This document shows positions 56,755-64,000 of a DNA stretch of 64,000 nt, in pieces. The translations under genes and the position numbers were made by a program. This stretch comes from Dastarcus helophoroides (taxonomy: Eukaryota > Arthropoda > Insecta > Coleoptera > Bothrideridae), in the NCBI GenBank assembly GCA_028583605.1, contig CM053328.1:10122782-10186781 (forward strand), read 5' to 3'. A model generated the notes under the pieces. It saw only the letters and a program-made list of their open reading frames with translations, ran no database searches and was not told the origin of the DNA. Numbering within the stretch: position 1 is the first letter of the stretch; the number at the start of each line of letters is the position of its first letter.

Positions 56755-57110
56755 TAACGAAGGCTTCCACGGCCAGAGTCAGTACAGGATATACTTCTTC
56801 CGGAATTGGACCGGGTCAAAGAATTACTAAAAGTATTCGACGTTTCGCCCACCATCGTAGGGGGCTTCTTCAGGAACAAAGAAAAGAAACAATAAATGAA
56901 AAGAAGAATATGAGGGAATATGCAAGAAAATAAAAGAATGAAAAGGCCATTTTCAACACATCAGAGCACGGTAACTCAGTATGTCCACCATACTAGAGGC
57001 GAAACTCTTCTGAATTGAGAATTGGTACAAAGGATAAGAAAGTTTGGGCAGAAGAGCACGGTAACTCAGTATATATACCATACCAGAGGCGAAACTCTTC
57101 TGACTCAGAA
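56755..57110 (-). mobile_element. Penelope-like repeat fragment with ribozyme-like motif
   Basis: The segment GAAGGCTTCCACGGCCAGAG, ACTTCTTCCGGAATTGGACC, then GTATTCGACGTTTCGCCC and GGGGGCTTCTTCAGGAAC is distinct from its AT-rich surroundings. On the minus strand it reads CCTGAAGAAGCCCCC, a loop, then GGGCGAAACGTCGAATAC: a CTGAAGA, stem, GAAAC arrangement reminiscent of the hammerhead ribozyme motifs reported for Penelope-like elements. It is followed by two direct copies of a 50-bp unit (56963-57014 and 57053-57104) with AGAGCACGGTAACTCAGTAT and GAGGCGAAACTCTTCTGA. The family assignment is inference. No RT is present. Confidence 0.45.
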
Positions 57111-59530
57111 GACGTATAGAAATTATTCGAAATAAATTTAAGAAACTCGAAAATTTGAAAATAATTTCAACGATCAAAACTGGACATTTATTAATAGAAT
57201 TTTAAAAAGTAACGCTACAAATTCAAGTTGAAAGGTTTAGGTTAAACGTTGACATTTAAATATTACTTGCAACAAAAATATTTTTGGAATTTGAACCCTT
57301 AAAATTTCAACACCCAGTCGAGGAAAATTTCAAATTCTGTAAAAAATTATAAGTTATTTGTAGGAACTTAGTTAATTAACACCAAATTTCGACAAGCAAG
57401 TCAAAATTTTTAAATTTCGGGAAAAAATTAAATTTTGAGCTTAAAGTAAACCTCAAGGTTAAAATCTGTCAAAAATAACTTTGCATTTCAAATTGAACAT
57501 TGAAATTTTGGGGAAAAAATTCAAAACTTTCAGAGAAAACCCGACACTTCAAAAAAGCTAAGAAAATCTTAAAATATCTGGTTTATTTTCGAATTCGATA
57601 AAACAGCTGATTTTTCAGGACTAAACCTGAAAATTTTGTAAAACATTTTTCTTTATTAAATCGAGATTTTTAAAAGTCGATTTAAGGTAAAAGTTGGAAT
57701 TTCGAGGAAAAAGAATAACTCTTTTTCCTCGAAATTTCGACTTTTACCTTAAAACTTCAAACATAAACAATTCATTTTGAGAAAAAAACCGATAAAAAAA
57801 ACCGATAAAAATGGGTTTCAAATTAACGAGAAATTACGAGTCAAGTTCGAAATTTTAGGAAAAACTTCTACATTTTGAACAAAAACTTGAAATTTTTAAT
57901 TTTTTTAAATAAATTTTGGGGTTTGTAAATGTCAAGTTTAAATGCGGAATTTTAACAAACATTTCAAATATTCGACTTTCTGCGCAGGAATACAAATTTC
58001 GAGAATGAAATCGAAATTTAAAATTTTTTTAATAAATAAAATTTTCACTTTGACTCTTCTAAGAATCTAATGTTGACTTGATTTTTTTTCAAAGTTTTAG
58101 GTAAAAACTCATTTTTTTAAACTTGGAATTTTGCCCATTGTATCAGTAACTTAACATTTTTAAATTAGAAAATAAAGGAAGTTTTTTAAAATCGTTAGTT
58201 TTTGTTCAAATTTTGATTTTTTGTCAAAGTATTCAGTTCAACATTTAATTGATTACTTTTTTTAAAAATTTAAACGCTTTAGTAAACATTTTTATTTTTT
58301 ACAAATTATTAGTTCTAAGGTTTATTATTTTGGAAAAAAAGAAACTGAATTTTTTTTTAATTTCAATATTAGGATCAAAATATCGACTTTGTTTCGATTT
58401 TTTTTCAAAATTTTGTGTTCTAAGTTTAAAACTTAGGAAAAAATTACGTTAATTATTGATTTTAATAGTAGTTAAAAAATTTTGGCCATAATTTCTTTTA
58501 AAATTTTGACTTTAATCATAGAATTTTGAATTTAAACTCCAAATTCAAACTTACATATCAAACTTTGGTTTTAATCGCGACATTTCCAAATTGAATTTTT
58601 GTAAACAAAACTTGCTTATCAATTTTTAAGTTTAAAGATATAAATTCAAAATTTTTAGCAGTTTTAACTTTAGCTTAAAAGTTCATAATTTCTATTACTA
58701 AGTAAAAATTTAAAGAAACATTTTTTAATTGCTTGGTTTTTTTTAACATTTACTTTTTCAACAAAAATTTAAATTAAGCCAAAAATGTTGACTTTTTCTC
58801 TCAAAATTTGGACCTTTTTCTTAAAAAAAAAAGATTTCACGTTTCAACCTGGTATTTTAAGAACCTAATAATATTTTAAAAATAGCCAACTTTTTTTTCT
58901 CCAAATTTATTTAAAACCTCTAAATGTCTCAAAATATTTAAAATTATTTTGATAGTTTGACATTTTTCTTAAAATTCTTTAACAATTTTTATATTTTTTT
59001 CCAAAATTTCAACTTCAGTCTTGAAAGTTTGTTAGTTTTTTTTTTTTTAAATTACGACTTTTTCTCTATATTTAATAAATCCCTAAATTCGATGCTTTTA
59101 AAGATATTTTTTCTCAGGAATTAAAAGTTCGAAGTAATTAAAAAAAGTTGAAATCTTGAGAAGTGTTTATTTATACATTTTAGTTTATTTTTTTAAGCTT
59201 TAATTTTTTATTAAACCAATATTAAAACTTTCTCAAAAACGTTCCATTTTTTCTATCTAAATTTGGATTTTTTTAAATATCGAATTAAAACTCAAAACTA
59301 ACGATGTACCCAGTCAAATTTTGTAAATAAAACCTTGAAAATGTAAAAATATTTTAAAACTTTTCATTTTAAACGTAAAATTTAAACTTTTAACACGATT
59401 ATTAAAGTTTTTCCCGAAATTTTTCTTAAAACTTCAGATCCCTAGCAAAAGTCGGAGTTCTGAATTTTTGTCAAAATTATAACTGATATTTTTTTTCCAA
59501 AATTTTCTGTACATTCTTAAATCTATAATT
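57111..59530. repeat. AT-rich quasi-periodic DNA
   Basis: A-rich orientation to about 57720, then mostly T-rich from about 58000. It contains the hairpin at 57677-57757. Open frames are low-complexity. Confidence 0.5.
57677..57757. repeat. Inverted repeat (hairpin)
   Basis: TTTAAGGTAAAAGTTGGAAT, TTCGAGGAAAAAGA on the left and its complement CTCTTTTTCCTCGAAATTTC, GACTTTTACCTTAAAA on the right, separated by only 4-5 bases. The arms are about 34 bp with two mismatches. It joins A-rich and T-rich phrasing and so may mark an inversion junction. Confidence 0.75.
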
Positions 59531-59534
59531 TTTC

Positions 59535-59840
59535 CACAGGCTTGTTTTAGAAATACGAGGAAGTCCGTAAATCTGGCTCTCCAACTTTTTTTCACGTAGT
59601 AAACATCATTTTATTGCAAATCAAGTACAGATTCTGAAAGCGCAAAAAAAATCGACAGCTGGTTTCAGCTCTTCGCCGCTTAAGAATTTCGTTCCCTCCA
59701 AGTTTTGTTTCCAAGTTAGGAAACAAATAGTAGTCACTTGGGGCCAAATCAGGGCTGTCGTCAACCGCGCCACGACAGATCTCATCACCAAATTTGTTTG
59801 GGAAATCTTTGATCATCTTCTATGCAGCCCTGGTTTGAAG
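59535..59840 (-). pseudogene. Mariner transposase C-terminal relic
   Basis: The minus-strand frame includes DSPDLAPSDYYLFPNLETKL followed by GGNEI. YSPDLAPSDYFLFP is the hallmark around the third catalytic Asp of mariner (DD34D) transposases. The following residues (about 30) keep the helical C-terminal pattern weakly. The upstream two thirds, including the other catalytic Asp residues, and both terminal repeats are missing. No function is possible. Confidence 0.75.
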
Positions 59841-59963
59841 ACATTTGATGTTTAAGCTTACTGAAAAAGCCTGAACATTTTGAGTTTAAACTTGAAATTT
59901 CAAAATAAATACCGGTGATAGGTTTCGTGTGAGAATAAAAATTTTAAAAAATATTAATATAAA
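59841..59963. other. AT-rich spacer
   Basis: Nothing recognised between the mariner relic and MITE copy i. Confidence 0.4.
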
Positions 59964-60205
59964 TTTTTGATGGAACGGACTGGTCCTTGGTTATCTTCAA
60001 AAATTTAAATACAGAACTTGTCCCCTGAAACCAAGAAAGATTAAAAAACACAACAAGGTTGCTTTAACGCGTTTCGACAGCCAAGCTGTCATCTTCATAG
60101 AGAAACTGTTTCTCTCTGAAGATGTCAGCCTGGCTGTTAGAGCAACTTTGTTGTGTTTTTTATTCTTTCTTGGTTTCAGGGGACAAGTTCTGCATTTCAA
60201 TTATT
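59964..60205. mobile_element. Foldback MITE M, copy i (nearly complete)
   Basis: Left arm TTTTTGATGGAACGGACTGG, TCCTTGGTTATCTTCAAAAA, CTTGTCCCCTGAAACCAAGA, AACGCGTTTCGACAGCC and AAGCTGTCATCTTCAT. Right arm CTCTGAAGATGTCAGCC, GGCTGTTAGAGCAAC and TTCTTGGTTTCAGGGGACAA. The stem here is GACAG/CTGTC where other copies have GATAG/CTATC, a paired change. The outer right 30 bp are missing. Confidence 0.9.
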
Positions 60206-61740
60206 AATATAAATAATAAAATTAGGTAATAACTTTATTTTGCAGCTTGAGCTGTACTTCTCTAGCTTCTGTGGAGAAAATGCTACTGGTTTTATATGAA
60301 AAGACGTTTGCGGTGGCTCATTAGTAATCTCTTCGCTTCTGATAGTTCTATTTATTTAGTCTATTTTTTTCACCTTTGTGGCTGATTTAAAATTTTTAAC
60401 CTGTGATGTGGCTCCAATCAACTAAAAGATTCGGCACCAATGCATTAAAATATCTCATTAAAAACTGAAAATGTGGATTTTGCCGGTAAATTATTAAGTG
60501 TAAGTCAAAATTTTAGCAAAAGAACCGAGAATTGCGAAACGCAAATTAAAATTTGAAGAACAAATAATCGAAATTTCGATAAAAGTTACACATTAAAAAA
60601 ACTTTACTTCGAAAACTTCGAAAAGTTCAAGTTTAAACTTGAATTTTGAAGAAATTAATTTAATATTTTCAGATGAAAACAAATATCGAGTGAAAATATC
60701 GGGAAAAAAAATTAAATTTTTTTAAACAATTTTGAAAATATAGATAATTCAGGTTTAAATTTCAGAAGCACAGAAGAAAAAAGATATTTGTGTATAAATT
60801 TCAATTCTTCATGGTAGACCCTTATTGACCGGAAATATTATGTTTTTTTCAATTTATTTAACATTTCTTCGGCCCAATTTGGAAATATTTAAATTTTTAT
60901 GGTTTGTTGACAATTTTCTAAGCAGTTTTTGAAATGCGACTACGTGATATTTAAATTTATTGAAAACGTCATTTCATGACAGTTAACAAATTAAGAGGTT
61001 AGTTTATTTTACATAGAATAGGAATAATGAAAAATAGGAGACCAAAAAGTAGATATGGTAAAAATAAAATTTTGGTTTTTTGATAAATTAGATTTTTTAA
61101 AGAAATTTAAAAAATTCAAGTCTAAATTTGAAAAGTAAGGAGAAAATGGTATTTTTTTTTAAACTTTCGACTTGCACTAATACTATTCAATCTATTTAAA
61201 AATTATTTAACTGCGAAGTCAAAATTCTTGTGACCTAATTAAAATATCAAGAAAAAATTCGAAGATTTGAGATCAAAAATGGAATTGCAAAAAGTGAAAT
61301 AATTTTAAAACTTTTTAGTTCTAACTTATTTTATTTTAAAACGTAATTCAAAAATCTAGATATGTCAACTTAAATACCAAAACTCAATTAAGTTTTTGAG
61401 GAAAGTAATAAATCTTTGTAAAAAATTGTAAAAAATTAGGAATTTTAAAATTACACTTGAAAAATAAATATATTTCCCAACACTTTCGACTTTATACTAA
61501 AGCTATTTATTTTGTTCAGGAAATTTCTAAATACAAAGACGAAACCTAAATCTGAACGCAAACGTTTAAGAAAAAAATTTGAGATAAAACTGTCATTACG
61601 AAATTAGAATGAGAATTTAAAGAGAAAACTCAAAACCGCTAATTAAAATTTTGGCAAAACTTAAAAATTAAAAAAACATAAATCTGCATTTCAGATTAAG
61701 CCCTAATTTTCATAAAATAACATTTTAAGGAAAAAAATCG
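60206..61740. repeat. AT-rich DNA, A-rich orientation
   Basis: Mainly A-rich phrases (AAATTTTGAGAAAAAA, AAAATTCGAAGATTTGAG). A short non-AT stretch at 60240-60420 (CTTCTCTAGCTTCTGTGG) is not recognised. No gene. Confidence 0.45.
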
Positions 61741-62600
61741 TTTTGCGTTTGAAGTAAGGCTCACCTCACGAAAATCAGGATTAGTTAGATAAATAACCAA
61801 ATGCATAAAATTTCTCCTGAACTATCATAGCCCATTGTACCAAACTTCCGAATCTTTGAGCGGTCATCTGGTATATTACCTGCCCAGATTTTGGATTCAG
61901 CGAAGGGCCGCAAATTCTAGAAAAGTATCGTCGAGTCCATTAATATGAGGAAAGGTAAGCTCTGCGTCGCACGTCATTGATATTTGGACCAGTGACATCT
62001 TAATCAAATTTGTTGGGATACTCGCCTCGCATTGGGCGGGCTTTTAGGGCACACATATTGAATATGTATAAGTTTGGATTCACGTGTATTGTTAACGCGG
62101 CATGAGCTCGGATCTATTCAAATACAACCAATTTCATTTGATGTCCAATTTTCATCAATTCCGAGGTAAGACATATTGCAGAACATAGTTTGCTTGGCAT
62201 TGTGGCGCCGTTTCATAATTTGATATATTAATTTCGACATAAAAGGCCCGTTGTGCGAGCTCGGAGTAGATTTGATTAGAATTCTACCTTTTGTCAAACT
62301 TACGTGATAAATAGGAGGGAAATTACTTAAATAAATCGTCCGGGAAACTTGAAACGTGACGGTTGTTAAACAATGCTTCTGCGTATTTCGTCAATTTTTC
62401 ATAATTTAGGCACAATGCGGCGACATTCCGCAGTATACGAAGCCTTGATATTGGCGGAGGCGCCGGTAGTATGTATCTCATTGTCTACTTAAATTCCTCA
62501 CTTCACAATTTATAAAATACAGCAACAACGCTCAACTGTCTACTGTACAATCACGATACCAAGTAAATACGATTTATAAAAGAAAAAAGGTTAAGTTATC
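61741..62600. other. Non-repetitive island
   Basis: Ordinary composition with several CG dinucleotide-rich spots (CTCGCCTCGCATTGGGCGGG, GGCGGAGGCGCCGG). No open frame longer than background and no repeat detected. Candidate conserved non-coding or intronic DNA. Confidence 0.4.
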
Positions 62601-63171
62601 ATTTTCTTAAATTTCGAAATCGGAATTCCGAGAAATAGTGGAAATGTAAACTCTAAATTTCAAGAAAAAGTCAAAATTTCAGATGAAAAAATTAATAAAA
62701 ATTTAGTAAAAAACTGAATCTATTAAAAATAGAAAAATTGAAAAATTCAACTATTTTCATAAATTGTGAAGTTTTGAGCGAAATTTATTTTCAGAATTTA
62801 ATTTCCTGTTTTCCCATTTTCCTGTTTTTCAACTGTTAATGTCGAAATTTTGAGAACAAAAAATACATAAACTTGAAAAATCCAAAGTTGAAACTTCAGA
62901 AGGAAAATAAAATCAAAAATAATTAACAGTACAATAATAAAAGAAATTTCCTGGAAAACAGTTAAAATTTCGAGAATGAAAAATACAAATATTTAGAAAA
63001 AGTAAAGTTATTTAAAACTTAAAAGGAAAAATCAAAAATAATTAAAAAGGAACACTTCAAACTTTCGACTTTAATGTAGAATATAGCTTAAGATTTTTAT
63101 TAATAACATATTAATTTTAACTTTTTTCTCAAAACTTTGTTTTAAACCTTGCCCTTAATTTTTCTTTTGGT
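62601..63171. repeat. AT-rich DNA, A-rich orientation
   Basis: Phrases such as AATTTCAAGAAAAAGTC, with a local duplication (GAGAACAAAAAATACATAAA near 62850 and GAGAATGAAAAATACAAATA near 62970). No gene. Confidence 0.45.
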
Positions 63172-63689
63172 TATCTCTCTTGGTTATCTTCAAAAATCGA
63201 AATACAAATCTTGTCCCCTGAAACCAAGAAAGTTTAAAAAACACAACAAAGGTTGCTCTAACGAGTTTCAATAACTTAATTTTGAAATAAATGCAAACAT
63301 TTTCACTTAAGAAATTATTATTATCTTTTCTTAATTTGAGTTGAAATCGATTTTTCTTAATTGCAACTTTAAATTTGCCACAAAATATATAATCTTGTCA
63401 GTTCTAAAACCAAATAAACATTCCTAAGACATATTTCCGAAATTTCTAACTTTTTTAATAAAAATGCAAGCTAATTTTGAAAAAAAAATTGTTAAAATCG
63501 GAACTTTGAGAAGCACGAAAATATCGGTAAAAAGTCAACAGTCAAGTTATCATCTTCACTTGACAGCTTGGCTATCGAAACGCGTTAGAGCAACCTTTGT
63601 TGTGTTTTTTAATCTTTCTTGGTTTCAGGGGACAAGTTTTGTATTTCAATTTTTGGAGATAACCAAGGACTGGTCCGTTCCACCAAAAT
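63172..63689. mobile_element. Foldback MITE M, copy j, arms separated by 260 bp
   Basis: The left arm 63172-63282 (TTGGTTATCTTCAAAAATCG, CTTGTCCCCTGAAACCAAGA, AAAGGTTGCTCTAACGAGTT) and right arm 63548-63689 (TTATCATCTTCACTTGACAG, TTGGCTATCGAAACGCGTTA, GAGCAACCTTTGTTGTG, GACTGGTCCGTTCCACC) are the two halves of one element. Between them are 260 bp of AT-rich DNA not present in other copies. The open frame at 63464-63808 crosses the arm and is not a gene. Confidence 0.8.
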
Positions 63690-64000
63690 TTAAAAAAAAA
63701 TATCGGTTAGTTTTGGTTTTTATAAATTGCGAGATTTTTGTTATGTTCGTAATAAGAAATTTCATATTTTTCGAAATTCAAAGTTCAAATTTGAAAGTTG
63801 TCTCATGAATTTCATGTTGTTTTGACTTTTGATCCTTTCGATTTTTTTAATTGCGGCTATTTTAAAATTTGGGCATTTCAAATTCTAATGTTGCTATGAT
63901 TTTAATCTTAAAATTTCAACGTATTGTCCAAAAACTCAATTCCAAGTACAAAGGTTTTTTTAATAAATTTCAGGATTTGAAATTTTTGAAAGAATTTGAA
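63690..64000. repeat. AT-rich DNA to the window end
   Basis: T-rich quasi-periodic sequence. Nothing else seen. Confidence 0.5.

Noticed and set aside
1..64000. tRNA, rRNA, snRNA genes, and telomeric TTAGG arrays.
   Set aside because: No matching box patterns or arrays were noticed by eye. A tRNAscan-SE or Infernal run would be decisive but could not be done.

Overview
The window looks like a transposon-dense, AT-rich stretch of an insect nuclear genome, possibly a beetle, although the order cannot be fixed from sequence alone. It holds many decayed eukaryotic mobile elements: APE-type non-LTR elements (DUF4780-type, Jockey-like, RTE-like), BEL/Pao and errantivirus-like Gypsy LTR elements, mariner and hAT remnants, a Penelope-like repeat and foldback MITEs. 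I see no intact host gene, no bacterial gene organisation, no rRNA, no tRNA and no CRISPR array. Every recognisable coding region is a broken element gene.

Layout. 1-6118: two copies of an AT-rich repeat with a shared hAT-like right end, separated by unique DNA, a solo LTR (3055-3378) and a second hAT-like end. 6411-7793 and 15905-17205: two opposite-facing copies of a 1.4 kb foldback element. 9151-12441: a DUF4780/APE/RT non-LTR element inserted in AT-rich DNA. 13690-14285 and 41560-42370: a second dispersed repeat pair. 18035-22460: a roughly 2.2 kb AT-rich unit present twice in tandem, each copy carrying a MITE that the other lacks. 24775-26245: a 5'-truncated RTE-clade element. 26340-30400: AT-rich DNA with a tandem duplication and a hairpin element. 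33035-38860: an old minus-strand RTE-like element split by a 3.9 kb TIR-bounded insertion (33639-37548) that itself contains a tandem duplication and a solo LTR. 42480-45143: a minus-strand BEL/Pao pol relic. 45148-51560: a Jockey-like LINE split by a scrambled errantivirus-like LTR element (45431-49003). 53890-56085: about 2 kb of almost pure pyrimidine with a MITE inside it. 56755-57110: a Penelope-like repeat. 59535-59840: a mariner relic. The last part is AT-rich DNA with MITEs and a unique island at 61741-62600.

Three signals link the regions. First, a foldback MITE family occurs in ten copies and carries a stem motif (CTGAAGA, hairpin, GAAACG) that resembles, without fully matching, a hammerhead core. 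Second, about half of the window is quasi-periodic AT-rich DNA built from degenerate phrases such as TTTTTCNAAATTTYGAC; at least some of it appears to be the body of large TIR-bounded elements. Third, several nested insertions give relative ages: old LINEs, then the large TIR element and the LTR elements, then MITEs. All assignments come from reading the sequence; no database search was run.
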